The notes: generated by a model not told the origin, from the letters alone. A DNA stretch of 64,000 nucleotides from Ailurus styani (GCA_002007465.1 LNAC01000065.1:3405623-3469622); one strand, 5' to 3'. Counted from the first letter of the stretch, positions 47,129 through 58,478 are shown. Numbers and translations are program-made.

Positions 47129-47499
47129 TTTCTTAGTGTGGCTTGCTGTAACAGAATACCATATATGGGGTAGTTTGTTTGTTTGTTTGTTTGTTTGTTT
47201 GTTTATTGTGTGGTTTATGAACAACAGAGATGTATTTCTTATAGTTCTGGAGGCTGGAAGTCCAAGATCATGTTGCCAGCAGGTTGGATTCTTGTAAGGC
47301 CTCTTCTGGGCTGCAGACAGCCATCTTCTCATTGTATTGTCAAAGAAGGGGTAAGGGAGGTCTCTGGGGGATTTTCAAACATAAGGGCTCCACCTTTTGA
47401 TCTAATGACTCTCTAAAGACCCCACCTCCTAACACCATTACTTTGGGGGTTCAGATTTCAACATGTAAATTTGGTGGGGGGCACATTCAGTCATTAGCA
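47129..47499 (-). repeat. 5' LTR of the MaLR provirus, with a (GTTT)n insertion
   Basis: Same landmarks as the partner LTR (AGTTCTGGAGGCTGGAAGTC, GACAGCCATCTTCTCATTG, CCACCTCCTAACACCATTAC) and ends ..TCATTAGCA. A (GTTT)n microsatellite at 47173-47204 has expanded within it. The inner boundary is approximate because the TG end is mutated. Confidence 0.8.
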
Positions 47500-47504
47500 A
47501 CCTG

Positions 47505-47900
47505 TAAGAGGAAACTGGGAGGGAGCTAGAAGTGGCTGAAAGAGCTGTCAGACCAGTGCAGGTCTGAGCTCTGTGAAGGAGAGACAGAAGGAAAAAGGAT
47601 TGGACTGGCTGAACCTCGAATCACTGCATGATTCTAAGAAAGCTGAAGCAAGAAGTTCTTGAGTCAAATTTGCCTATCAGAGGAGTCTCACATTTTGCAG
47701 GAAGGGATGTGCCTTAGTATTCCCACCATATCAGCAACTGAGTGAGCCTGGAGAAAGCACGGCTCTGGTGCTAACACAGTGGGGAGCCTCTGGAGTCCTC
47801 AGTCCCTGCTCTCCCTGCAGTGGGAGATCTCAGTGCTGCATTTGCATGGATACTACACCCCAAATTTTGTCTTTACTGGTTCTTACTGTGAAGAGTAAAA
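47505..47900. other. Unique sequence
   Basis: Nothing recognised. Moderately GC-rich. Confidence 0.4.
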
Positions 47901-48420
47901 CAGGTAATAGCATCGGTCTAATCTTTCAACCTAGAAATCTTAGCATCACAAGTAACTTTTCAAGTCAATTTGGTTTCGTCCTAACTTTCACATACTTTTC
48001 CTCTTGCTCATCTCAACTACTATCACAGTGTGTCCGCTCATTGACAGTTGCCATGTAGGTTATCAGAGACACCCTCCACTGGTCTCTCTACCTCTAATAA
48101 CTGCCTCAACAATTCACTTCATGTGCCAGAAAAATTGTTTCTAAAACATGACTCACCCTCTTGCTTACAAACATTTCATCTCGTTACCTTCAAGAAGAAT
48201 TTGGAATTCATTTATCAAATATACATAGCCCTTTCCAGTCTCAGCTCTTATTACTCCACACTTTGCATGTTCTTCTAGAACGACACTGGATTTCTCATGA
48301 ATCCCTCAGTACAATATGCTCTTTAATGCTTCCATGCTTGGACAATGCTCTTCTCTACCCTGGAATTGCCTTCCTAGGTTTTCCTCTAAAGAACTTAAAC
48401 TAATACCCTGTTTTCCCTTC
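47900..48420 (+). mobile_element. LINE-2 3' region
   Basis: Plus-strand L2-like text: CCCTTTCCAGTCTCAGCTC, CCACACTTTGCATGTTCTTC, GGACAATGCTCTTCTCTACCCTGG (landmark), and GGAATTGCCTTCCTAGG. Diverged. Confidence 0.55.
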
Positions 48421-48479
48421 TACCCACCCCCAATCCCAAGGATTAAGAAACATTGACTTTGTCTTACTTTCTTCAGAAA

Positions 48480-49115
48480 TTTTTATACCTTTATTGAGAT
48501 ATAATTCACAAAATACAAAATCCACCCATTAAACTATTCGATTCAATGTTTTTTTAATTTATATTCTTCATTAGTTTTAGAATATTTTTATCACTACAAA
48601 GAAATCCTATGTCCATTAGAAGTTCTTCATTCCTCCCTTCCTCTAACTCCTCGCTTCTCTCATTTTTGCATAACATTTTCAAGGTTCATCCATATTCTAT
48701 CAATATTCCATTTTATTGCCAAATAATATTCCATTGCATGGACATATCATATTTTATTTATGTATTCATCAATTGATGGGCATTTGGGTGGTTTTTAGTT
48801 TTTGGGTTTTATTAACATTTGTGTACAAGTTTTTGTGTGGGCATATATTTTCATTTCTCTTTGCCGTATACCTATAAGTGAAATTGCTGGGTCTTATGGT
48901 AACTCCATGTTTAATTTTTTGAAGAACTGCCAAACTGTTTCAAAAGCATTTACAATTTTAAATTTCCACCAGCAACATATGAGGGTTTTAATTTCTGCAC
49001 ATCTTCATCAATACTTGTTTTTATCTGTCTTTTTTATTCTAGTCATCCTAGTGGCTGTGACGTAGTATCTTGTGGCTCTCAGTTACATTTCCTTGATGGC
49101 TTAACATGACTGTTA
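48480..49115 (-). mobile_element. Old L1 (L1M-type) 3' region
   Basis: Minus-strand L1 3' order: CTTTATTGAGATATAATTCAC, AAATAATATTCCATTGCATGG, CCTATAAGTGAAATTGCTGG, CACCAGCAACATATGAGGG. Frame lost. Confidence 0.8.
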
Positions 49116-50115
49116 AAATTAAAATGCTTAATAATACTGTACAGCATATTTAAAAGTTGCTAAGAGAGTAAATTTTAAAAGTTATTATCACACACAAGAT
49201 AAAAAAAACAAGCAAACAAAAAAAACCCCAGATATCTCTTCTCTTAGGTCTTTCCCCTTTCTTGAATTCTCATGGTTCTCCATACATGTCACTATTACCC
49301 CAAGTAATATATTGAGCAGACACCATTTTTTGGTGTGTAATTCATTCCTAAACTTTGCACTCCAAGGACAGAGATTTGTTGTTTATTCATTCTTCATTTC
49401 CACCTCGATCTCATTTCTCCATTGTGATTACAAATAGACCCATATCAAGCCATCAGAATACATCCTTTATATTACCATTATCTGTATGGCATAGGCCTGC
49501 CCTTTTCAATTCTGCCAGGAAGTGTCCTGGTCATGGTGTGTGATGGGATATGTTAGCAAAACATTCTTACAAAATTAAGATTTTCTATGTGTTTCTGTCT
49601 GAGTCTTTTGAGAATGAATCTGTCCATATGACCCCATTTGCTTTGAGAATATTGAAGCAGTTTACCAGAACTACTTCTTTATTCTTTTACCACATTATCT
49701 TATTATATTATTCCTCTGATAAAATTATCTTATTCTATTTGTTATTTAGTACTTCTAGAAAACAAAGTGTCCCCTTGGATGTACATATGTTGATGAGATG
49801 ATTTGTGGGCCATTCTGTTACTGCCTTTCAAGATCCTATATCCTTTCTAACTTTTGAAAGTCAAAATTTATTACTTTTGGCCCCTGATATAGGCTCTTTA
49901 ATGAGTATATAACAAAATAAAATGCACAAACATATATATTTAAGGTAACGATACAAATATGTGTGAGTGTGTGTGTGTGTAAGGGTGGAAATGTTATTAT
50001 TTTAACAATCGCATAAGAGTTCTTCTTTGGAAGGGAAATTTGTTTGGAGGGGGAAAAAATTCTCTGTAAGTTTATTGGAGGTAGAAACCAAGATCCTGAG
50101 GGCAAAGGATGGAAG
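49115..50115. other. AT-rich unique sequence
   Basis: Short (GT)n at about 49962-49981. No gene is supported. Confidence 0.4.
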
Positions 50116-50116
50116 A

Positions 50117-50195
50117 CTTCCTTTTCTTCTCTTTTTTCCTTTCTTCCTTTTTATCTTTCTCACTCTTCCCTCCCTTCTTTCCTCCCTCCTTTTCT
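50117..50195. repeat. Polypyrimidine tract
   Basis: About 79 bp that are almost all C and T (TTCC/TTTC-rich). A matching purine-rich tract follows about 95 bp downstream at 50288-50370. Confidence 0.85.
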
Positions 50196-50287
50196 CAAAA
50201 ATATTTCTTGACTTCTTGCTCTATGTTAGGCACTGTTCAAGGTAATAGGGCTAATAATTAAATCTTAAATAGGTAAAGAGTTCAACA

Positions 50288-50370
50288 TAAGAAACAAAGA
50301 GGAACTGGAGGAAGTAGGGAGGAAGAAAAGAATGCCAGAGGAAGAGAAGGCAGAGAGAAGAGAGGGGACA
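50288..50370. repeat. Polypurine tract
   Basis: About 83 bp dominated by GGAA/GAGA-type purines, on the same strand as and downstream of the polypyrimidine tract. Confidence 0.75.
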
Positions 50371-50539
50371 TGGTAGGCAGCTGGAACCCGCTGAGATGGG
50401 TGACCAGTGAGAAATCCCGGTGTACTGCCAGGAGGCTGTTTATGTTATTTGAACACCAACTGTATTTTCATCATGGTGATAAGCACTGGGGATATAAAGC
50501 CCATTGTCCCTGCCATGTTTGGAGAGTTTTGTTTTGTTT

Positions 50540-51165
50540 TGTTTTTTAAGTCAAAGATTCAGGTATAATTTATATAAGATAAAATTCACTCATTTTAGTG
50601 TACAATTATAAGAATTCTGTAAACGCAACAGTCATGTAATCAATTCTATCACCCCACCCCAACATTTCCTAGTATCCCCCTATAGTCTACTTCTTCTCCA
50701 TCCCCAGTCCCTGAAAACCATTGATCTATCCCTACAATTTGCCTTTTTCAAAATAGCATGTAAATGGAACTAGAATGTGTAGAGTTCTTAGCCTGGCTTC
50801 TCTTGCCTAGCATAATGCATTTGAGCTTTATCCATGTTATTGTATGTATCAACAGTTTGCTCCTTTTAACTGCTGAGGAGTGGTCCATGCTAAGGATATG
50901 CTATACTTTGTTTATCCGTTTATTAGTGAAGGATACTTGAGTTCTGGGGAATTATAAATCATTGTGAATAGGTTTTTACTTGAAGATAAACTTTTATTTC
51001 TCTTGGATAAATATGTAAGAGTGGGTTTTGGGATTTCATTTTATACATTTGTTTAACCGTATAAGAAGCTACCAAATGGTTTTCTAAAATAGCTGCATCA
51101 TTTTGCATTCCTACTAGAGTTCTAATTGCTCCAGATCATTGAAGGTGTTTTGTGACTAGGAATGT
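50540..51165 (-). mobile_element. Old L1 (L1M-type) 3' region
   Basis: Minus-strand L1 3' order: GGTATAATTTATATAAGATA, TAAATGGAACTAGAATGTGT, CCTAGCATAATGCATTTGAGC, CTGAGGAGTGGTCCATGCTAA, ACCAAATGGTTTTCTAAAAT. Frame lost. Confidence 0.8.
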
Positions 51166-51880
51166 CTATCATCCTCTTTCTGCTTATTTTCAGTGCTGCA
51201 GTGTTACTTCATTTAGCTCTCCAAATTCTCAGTAATTTATGATGTGCCTGTTCAATCCTACATGGTATATGCGTGGACATGAAAATATTGGGAAACATGG
51301 CTCAGACCTGGTTCAGTTCACCATGGATGCCCACACAGAGGCTGTGCATGCCTTTGAGGGGGGTTGGTATGCAGGCATAGAGGTCAGCAGCAAAGTGATA
51401 CACTGTGGATCAGATTGGAGAGTGGTAGTGATAAGATCTTCATGAGGAAAAACAAGGGCCAAGTGAATGGCTCAGAAGTAGAAATGATGTCAACCTCTCT
51501 TTTCCCAGACTCTAATATATTTAGGCAGTTCTGCTGGATCAAGTTTGGACAAACCTCATGGGAGGCAGAAGCCAATTCAGAACTGGGAACAGAATGTGAG
51601 GAAGGAGTGAGAGGGTGACATTAATTACATATAATATAAAAGATGGTGTGACAGTACCAATTTATGTAAGGCTTTATTCCTAAAAATTATACCAACCCCA
51701 GTTGCTGCAGAATGAGTAAATGAATGCATAGGCTTTGGTTTTCAGCAGCGTCTGAATATAGCTTCAATCAAATGATTACATTAGTAACTTGAAAAGGTCT
51801 TTAAGAATGTAAATATGATTTTGTAATTACAGTGATCCTCTCCATCCTCTCCATATTTTAACTGATGATAGTTCCAGTAT
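51165..51880. other. Unique sequence, no supported gene
   Basis: An 84-codon open frame (51364-51618) has no splice context or family match. Confidence 0.4.
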
Positions 51881-52680
51881 TATAATGTAGTGATTCTCAA
51901 CATTTCACTTCATACAGTGTCTTCAAGATTCACCCGTGTCATATAATGTATCAAAATTTACTTCATTTTCAGGGCTGAATAATATTCCATTGCATGTACA
52001 AACCACAACCATTCCACATTTTGGCTATTATGAATATGCTGCTTTGAACATGGATGTACAAAATTTATTTGAGTCCCTGCTTTCAATTCTTTTTTTTTTT
52101 AAAGATTTTATTTATTTACTTGAGAAAGAGATCATGAGCAGGGGGAGCAGCAGGCAGAGGGAGAAGCAGACTCCCAGCTGAGCCAGGAGCCCTTTTTGGG
52201 GCTGGATCTCAGGGCCCTGGGATCATGACCTGAGCCAAAGGCAGACATTTAACCAACTGAGCCACCCGGCTGCCCCCTGCTTTCAATTCTTTTGGTTATA
52301 TACCTAGGTTGGTTATATTCTTTTGGTTATACACCTATATGCTCTTCTGGTTATATACCTAGGAGTGAAATTGCTGGATCATATGGTAATCCTTTAATTT
52401 TTTGAGGAACCACCATACTAATTTCCACAGTGATTATACCATTTTACATTCCCACCAGCAGTGCACAAGTGTTCCAATTTTTTCACATCCTTGTAAACAT
52501 TTGTTATTTTCCTTTTTTTTTTTTTTGGATAGTAGCCATGTTAAAGGGTAAAAACCATACTAATGTTATTTTATTATGGTTTTGATTTGCATTTTCCTAA
52601 TATACATATCTCCTTGTGCTTGTTGGACATTTGTATATCTTCTTTGGAGAAATGTCTGTTCAAGTCCATTGTCCATTTAT
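51880..52680 (-). mobile_element. Middle-aged L1 3' region, split by a SINE
   Basis: Minus-strand L1 text: AATAATATTCCATTGCATGT, GTGAAATTGCTGGATCATATGG (landmark), CCCACCAGCAGTGCACAAGT, GGAGAAATGTCTGTTCAAGTCC. Interrupted by the SINE at 52094-52275. A partial triplication of GGTTATAYACCTA (52296-52356) lies just after it. Confidence 0.8.
52094..52275 (-). mobile_element. CAN-SINE within an L1
   Basis: Minus-strand copy with perfect TSD CCTGCTTTCAATTCTTTT (52076-52093 and 52276-52293). Confidence 0.93.
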
Positions 52681-53640
52681 TTTTTTTTTGATAAATGCAG
52701 TCACCATCTGTCACCAATAATGTGTTTACAATATTATTGACTATATTCCTATGCTGTACTTTTCATCTCCATGCTTTGTTTTAAAAACTGGAAGTTCATA
52801 ACTCTTAAGCCCCTTTAATTATTTCACCTATTCCCCTACACACCTCTCCTCTGGCAACCACCAGTTTATTCTCTCTTTTAAGAATCTGTTTATTGTGTGT
52901 GTTTTTGTTTGTTGGTTTACTTTTTGAATTCTACATATAGGTGAAATCATATGTTATTTTCCTTTTTCCTGTCTCTTCTCTTATGCAGAGAGAAGCGTAA
53001 GGTAATATGCTTATTCCACTTAGCATAATACCCAGTAAATTCATCTGTATTGTTGCAAACAGCAAGATCTCACTCTTTTTTATGGTTGAGTAATATTTCA
53101 TTATATATAAATAAAACACACCTTTATCCATTCATCTATCAATGAACACTTGGGGGCGCCCGGGTGGCTCAGTGGGTTAAAGCCTCTGCTTTCGGCTCAG
53201 GTCATGATCTCAGGGTCCTGGGATCGAGGCCCGCATCGGGCTCTCTGCTCAGCAGAGAGCCTGCTTCCTCCTCTCCCTGTCTCTCTGCCTGCCTCTCTGC
53301 CTACTTGTAATCTCTCTCTCTGTGTCAAATAAATAAATAAAATCTTAAAAAAAAAATGAACACTTGGGTTGCTTCCACATCTTGGCTATTGTAAATAATG
53401 CTGCAATAAAATACAGGTATGCATGTATCTTTTCAAATTAGTGTTTTTGGTTTATTTGGGTAAATACCCAGTAGTGGAATTACTGGATTGTATGGTAGTT
53501 CTATTTTTACTTTCCTGAGGAATGCCCATACTGTTTTTCCAGCTTGCATTCCCACCAACAGTGCATGAGAGTTCTTTTTTCTACATGTCCTCACCAATAC
53601 TTACTACTTTAGAAATCAGCTTGTTTTCTTTTTTGTTGTT
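52681..53640 (-). mobile_element. L1 3' region, split by a young SINE
   Basis: Begins with a T-run (poly(A) in reverse) directly abutting the previous L1. Landmarks: GATAAATGCAGTCACCATCT, CCTCTGGCAACCACCAGTTT, ACTTAGCATAATACCCAGTA, AGTAGTGGAATTACTGGATTG (landmark), CCCACCAACAGTGCATGAGA. Same orientation as its neighbour, so two separate insertions stand in tandem. Confidence 0.82.
53155..53354 (+). mobile_element. CAN-SINE, young
   Basis: Near-consensus plus-strand copy inside the L1. Perfect 14-bp TSD AATGAACACTTGGG at 53141-53154 and 53355-53368. Confidence 0.95.
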
Positions 53641-53972
53641 GAATGAGAATCACTTTTAATGGTCCTTTAAAACAAAAATTCTTAATTTTTATTTTGATAA
53701 TCAGGGTGAGGTGTACTTCTGAGTAAGTATAAAACTCTTATGTTCCTAAATTATTGCACTTACCACAACCTGGCTTGTACTATGACTAATTATCTTCACT
53801 TGAACTACTGGAGGACAAGAAATGTCATGTTATTGATTCTCACATGATAAGTCTTAAGTTCTTAGGAAGGTAGGGAGTGAATCAAGTCCAAGAGATGGAG
53901 TTAGGGATATATGGGTATTTCAGAAAAATTCTCAGGTTTCTCAGGGTTCTATTTCTGTGTAACAAACTGCCC
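53640..53972. other. Unique sequence
   Basis: Nothing recognised. Confidence 0.4.
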
Positions 53973-53988
53973 CACAATTGAGTAGTTA

Positions 53989-54189
53989 ATTTATTTTTTT
54001 AAAGATTTTATTTATTTATTTTACACACAGAAAGAGAATGTAGGGGAGAGGGGCAGAAGGATAAGAGAATCTCAGGCAGACTCCATGCTGAGTTTGGAGC
54101 CCGATACAGGGATCATCCCAGGACCCTGAGATCACAACCTGAGCCAAAATCAAGTCAGATGTTTAACTGATTGTGCCACCCAGGCACCC
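53989..54189 (-). mobile_element. CAN-SINE, older copy
   Basis: Minus-strand copy. TSD CACAAYTGAGKAGTTWA at about 53973-53988 and 54190-54205 with a few mismatches, so older than the GGTTAAAGCC group. Confidence 0.9.
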
Positions 54190-54205
54190 CACAACTGAGG
54201 AGTTT

Positions 54206-55220
54206 AAAAGAAAACCAAAACCAAAACCAAGGATTTGTTTCTTATGATTGTGTGAGTTGGCAGAGTGGTTCTGCTAGTCTTCCCTGGGCCTGCTCAGGTC
54301 ATTGCATTCAACTGGCATCGGGGGGGGGGGGGGGGAAGGTCCAAGATGGCCTCACCCACAATGATATATCTGGGCCTTGAGGAGGATGTCTATAAGGCTG
54401 AGAAAATTCTCATGGTCATTTGTCAATCAGTAGTCTAGCCCCTGCTCCTTCACATGGTGCACCACTTCCAAAAGGTTAAAACAGAAGCTGTAAGTTCTCT
54501 GAAGACTTATATCCAAAACTCAAAAAGCACAGAAGTCAAAGTAAGTCACAGGCCAGCTCAAAAGGAGGGGAAAGAGACACCGACTTTCAGTTAGAGGAAG
54601 ATACAGTCACATTTGTGAAAGGTCATAGGGGATGTGAGGGGATCACCGCCACCATTTTTGGGCATAATCTAGTATATCAGATGATTCTGGGGTCTCCCTA
54701 GGAACATGAATCTTTTAGTTTGAGAATCACCAGTGTGTAAACCCAGCTATTCCAATGACTATTCTATTGTATTTCTCTCTCTTGTCCACTCTGCAAATGC
54801 TCCGATTCTGCATTTATTCCTTACAGTCAGGAGAAATAAGACTCGGAAAAGTAGGTCTTTTGGAGGAATGCATGAAATTATAGCAACAGATTTGTAAACT
54901 CTGTATCAAGGCTGTGGGAGGAGAAGTAGTCCTAAAGTATTCCAGTTTGTGAGTTGGCTATCCATAATATATTTTTCACATAAGAAAATAGGTAGGTAGC
55001 TTCTGACCCAAAATTGGAAGAATATTAAATTTGAGATGTCTTTTTGACTCACCCACAACCTTTCACTGATAGGCGTTGTGGCCCAGAGAACACATTGTGA
55101 GATAACTGCCTGGATCAGTTATAGATGAGCTGAAAAACTGCACAAAACAAACTTACCCACATAAGGTTTGAATCCTCTACTATCTTCACTTAATGAGAAG
55201 CAGATCAGTGTGGAGAAGCA
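54206..55220. other. Unique sequence with a 16-bp poly-G run
   Basis: A (CCAAAA)n-like tract at 54212-54232 and G16 at 54320-54335. A possible MER5-like end (TAGTTTGAGAATCACCAGTG) lies at about 54716-54736 and is too short to call. Confidence 0.4.
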
Positions 55221-55380
55221 GAAGAACTCAAGATTTAGAATTGTCTTTACTGCCAAGTTTTGGTATAACCTTGGCTGGATCAACTAAGGGATCCTGTATT
55301 TTAGTGTCCTCATTTGTAAATTTACAACACACCTCTCAGCGTTGGGAAACCTACTAAAATGATGTATGTAACAGCTGGCA
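55220..55380 (+). mobile_element. MIR, degraded
   Basis: Plus-strand MIR-like order: TATAACCTTGGCTGGATCAA, GTGTCCTCATTTGTAAATTT, AATGATGTATGTAACAGCTGGC (landmark). Confidence 0.55.
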
Positions 55381-55642
55381 GTTGCATTCTCTGCCAGCAC
55401 AAGTACAACAGCTAGCATCCAGAGCGACTAAACCAAATGTGAGGGTCCCGCGGCTGTATTATGGTACACTGAGCTCTGATACTGGCCTGCTACAACTACA
55501 GGCAATTTCCAGGTGCTTTTTCTATTTGTATTTGGCTTCTACTCACTCTAATTAAGTCATGGCTGCAGCTGCTGCTGTGGTTGCTCAAACAAGTCAGATT
55601 TGGTTGAGCTGGCAAATGCATAATTAAAATCAAAAGGAAATA

Positions 55643-55766
55643 TGACCCCTGAGGTGCCCCAGCTCCCTGCTCAGCGGGGAGTCTGCTTCTCCTTCTGCTA
55701 CCCCTGCCCTACCCCCTGTCCCCCACCATTAAGCTCTCTCTCTCAAATAAAAAAAAATCTTCTTAA
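55643..55766 (+). mobile_element. 5'-truncated CAN-SINE
   Basis: Only the distal half is present (GCTCCCTGCTCAGCGGGGAG through a CT-rich segment to CTCAAATAAA). The tRNA-derived promoter head is missing except for a short GAGGTGCCCC. Perfect 18-bp TSD TAAAATCAAAAGGAAATA at 55625-55642 and 55767-55784 shows that the loss occurred at or near insertion. Confidence 0.88.
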
Positions 55767-56126
55767 TAAAATCAAAAGGAAATAGAAAAATGTCACTAGC
55801 TTATAAACTTTTATCTTATTATTCATCACGTGTACATTGTATTATTATCTTGTGTGTAAATCCAGTTTTTAAATTAGATTGGTTAGGTTTTGAGGGCCTT
55901 ATGCTATTTGAATCTCTGGTATCTACACCAACCTCTTCTTAAAATTTGGTGATAATCAAGATCAGTAACTGACTGCATAAAATGTGGCCCAATTCTCCTA
56001 AACTGTGTACAATATTTAAGTAGTCATGTCTTCTTATCGGTGGAATTGCATCTACTTCAAATTCATATGTTCAAGTCCTAACTCTGGTATGTCAGAATGT
56101 GACCTTATTTGAAGATAGAATCTTGG

Positions 56127-56390
56127 GGTGCCTGGGTGGCTCAGTTGGTTAAATGTCTGCCTTTGGCTCAGATCATGATCCCAGGGTCTGCGGATTGAGC
56201 CCTGCATGGGCTCCCTGCTCAGTGGAGAGTCTACTTCTCCCTCTTCTTCTGTCCCCAACCACTTGTGCAAGCATGCGCTCTCTCTCTCTCTCACTCTTTC
56301 TCAAATAAACAAAATCTTTAAAAAAAAAAAGATAACAAAAAAAATAAAATAAATTAAAAAATAAAAAAGTGAAAAAAAATAAATAAAAAA
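56127..56390 (+). mobile_element. CAN-SINE with a long A-rich tail
   Basis: Plus-strand copy (GGGGTGCCTGGGTGGCTCAG start) followed by about 70 bp of A-rich tail. TSD AAGATAGMATCTT at about 56113-56125 and 56391-56403. Confidence 0.9.
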
Positions 56391-56598
56391 AGATAGCATC
56401 TTTATAAAAGTAATCAAGTTAAAATGAGGTTATTAGGGTGGGCACTNTCACTCTTTCTCAAATAAACAAAATCTTTAAAAAAAAAAGATAACAAAAAAAA
56501 TAAATTAAAAAATAAAAAAGTGAAAAAAAATAAATAAAAAAAAGATAGCATCTTTATAAAAGTAATCAAGTTAAAATGAGGTTATTAGGGTGGGCACT
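56291..56598. repeat. Near-identical direct duplication around a single N
   Basis: 56291-56446 and 56448-56598 are the same sequence (SINE end, A-rich tail, LTR segment up to GGGTGGGCACT), differing only in A-tract length. They are separated by one N at 56447. This looks like two overlapping contig ends joined without merging (see findings). Confidence 0.85.
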
Positions 56599-56877
56599 AA
56601 TCCAGTATGACTGGTGTCCCAGTAAAAAAGGGAAAATTTGGACACAGAGATGCACATAGAGGTAAGACGATGTGAAGAGACACAGGGAGAATACAGACAC
56701 TATAAGCCAAGGAGAGAGCTGAACAGACCATTCCCTCACAGATGTCAGATGGAACCAAGCCTGTGGACACCTTGAGTTTTGGATTTCCAGCTTCCAGAAG
56801 TGTGACACAATAAATTTTTGTTGTTTAAGCTACCCAATTTATAGTACTTTGTTATGTAGGCATGGCAAACTAACGCA

Positions 56878-58369
56878 TGTCTCGGGAAAATGGGCACAGG
56901 TCTGCCCAGTGTCATTTGTACCATGTAGAGAGGAGCTGTGTATTGCCAAGATACTCATTGGTAATAATCACAATGATAAATACAAATTAGGGAAGTTCTG
57001 TAGCCCTCCTGTGAGGCCTGTATGCCCCCTTCTTTGTAATATCCTATTTGATCAGTATCTAGAAGAGAAACAATAAAGATACTTCTAAACTCATATCTTT
57101 CTCATCTGAAAGAAAAACTGGAGACCAAGCCATGGTTCTTATTCCCAGTTCAGACTGCGTTCTTTTCTGTAAGAATCTTTTTCAAGCACAAGGACAGCTT
57201 TTTAGCAAATGGATGAAGTATATGTGTAAGACCAAAGATTACTTGGTGAGTTGGTCTCAGTGTGGGTATTTTGCATCAGTGTTTTTCTGTATGATAATAA
57301 GATAATGAGTAGTGAAAACCCATCACTAACTCACATGGTAACCTGTTAACCAGCTTTGGGAGAGCAATGAGGCCTCTTTCTCCAGGTAACTCTGAGCCAT
57401 AACAGTAGGGCTACATTGTGCATTTGGAGTAGAGCTAAGTGTCATCTTACTTACGTTCGAGACTGAAAATATCTTGTTCTAACCCTTTTCCCTTTTTGCA
57501 GTGAATATCTATTAAATGCCATGAAAATTTATGTTTGAGCTGGCTGAGGACATATTGAATGAGATGATTTCATTATCAACTTTAGAGTCTAATTACTAGT
57601 CTACTTTTATTTAAAGACATGGATATCAGTTCCCCCTCTGCCTTTTTCTGTATAATTATGTTGCTTTACTCACTAGTTTTTAAAAAAAGAAAATTGTGAG
57701 AAGTTCAAAGCTTATGGAGTCCCAGAGAAAATGATAAATTCTTCTTGCCTGGCCTTGTGTAATCACCAGGCTTGAGTAAGGAAAGGCATGTTATTGTAGC
57801 TTTTCTAATACATAAATAAGTAAGTAAAATAAATGAACATGGACGTGTGTGTGTGTGTGTGTGTGTGTGTATACACAGATGCGTATGTGTTGTATGCTGT
57901 GAGAATGATGGAAAACTCACTAAATCATGAGTCTAGATTTGTCCTAATTTTCTTTGAAGAAAGGGATAAGGAGGCAGCAGAATCTGAATGGAAAGAAGCT
58001 CTAGGCTGTAGGTATAGATTAGAATCACATTCAACTAGAACATACACTCTCCATCCTTCAGTTCTGTTTTCATTTAGAAAAAGCCTTTGCAAAGGCTAAG
58101 ACAATGAAATAGATCTTTCTATCCTCCCACATCTTTGAATGAGCTAACTTAGTTAAAGCAGTCTTTGGAAACTGACTAATCATGAGATGTCGTAATTAGA
58201 TTTTGGAGAGAGAAGTTGTAAGGAGTGGGATGATAGATATGGATACACTGTAAGTTCTTCGGGAGATAGTTATTACTATAGTAAGAAATGTTACTGTACC
58301 ATGATAGTCTTCTTTATACATCTGGGTAACAATTTTCTTGGTTTTAAACTGTATGTAGACAAATGATTA
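56878..58369. other. Unique sequence with a (GT)n tract
   Basis: No gene. The (GT)n at 57845-57871 is followed by ATACACA. Short open frames are not supported. Confidence 0.4.
57845..57871. repeat. (GT)n microsatellite
   Basis: About 13 GT units. Confidence 0.95.
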
Positions 58370-58453
58370 AGGAATCGTGGCTTTGTTAGATTTGGTTTTA
58401 GAAGAAAAAGTTCTGTTCAATTTGAAATATTAAAAAAAAAATACCCACAACAT
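58370..58453. repeat. Dispersed 84-bp repeat, copy A
   Basis: AGGAATCGTGGCTTTGTTAG ... AATTTGAAATAT, A-run, ATACCCACAACAT. It matches copy B at 63801-63882 over its whole length with scattered substitutions, and similarity stops sharply at both ends. Not recognised as a known family. Confidence 0.8.
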
Positions 58454-58478
58454 CAAGTCAAATCAAGAGTGAGGATTA

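Larger units (their letters stand above)
45156..47499 (-). mobile_element. Complete-structure MaLR (MLT1/MST-like, ERVL-MaLR) provirus
   Basis: Two LTRs in the same orientation flank about 1.6 kb of MaLR internal sequence. The 3' LTR is at 45156-45519 and the 5' LTR at about 47129-47499 on the minus strand. The outer flanks carry an identical 5-bp TSD, ACCTG, at 45151-45155 and 47500-47504, as expected for an integrase-made insertion that has not recombined to a solo LTR. The internal part is the noncoding, degraded MaLR body (landmarks CCAAAATCTTAACTCAGAGC, AAGTTCAAAGTCTCATCTAA, CAGGCTCAGAATTTTCCAAA-like text near 46560). No retroviral protein frame is intact, and none is expected, since MaLRs lack envelope and polymerase genes. 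Confidence 0.85.
56027..56877 (+). mobile_element. MLT1-type LTR (MaLR), disrupted
   Basis: Plus-strand LTR: ATTCATATGTTCAAGTCCTA, CAGAATGTGACCTTATTTGAA (left part, to 56125); then, after the SINE, CTAATCCAGTATGACTGGTG, GGACACAGAGATGCACATAG, TGTGACACAATAAATTTTTG, TTGTTTAAGCTACCCAATTT, ending near CTAACGCA. The SINE at 56127-56390 and the duplicated segment at 56448-56598 sit inside it. Confidence 0.85.
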
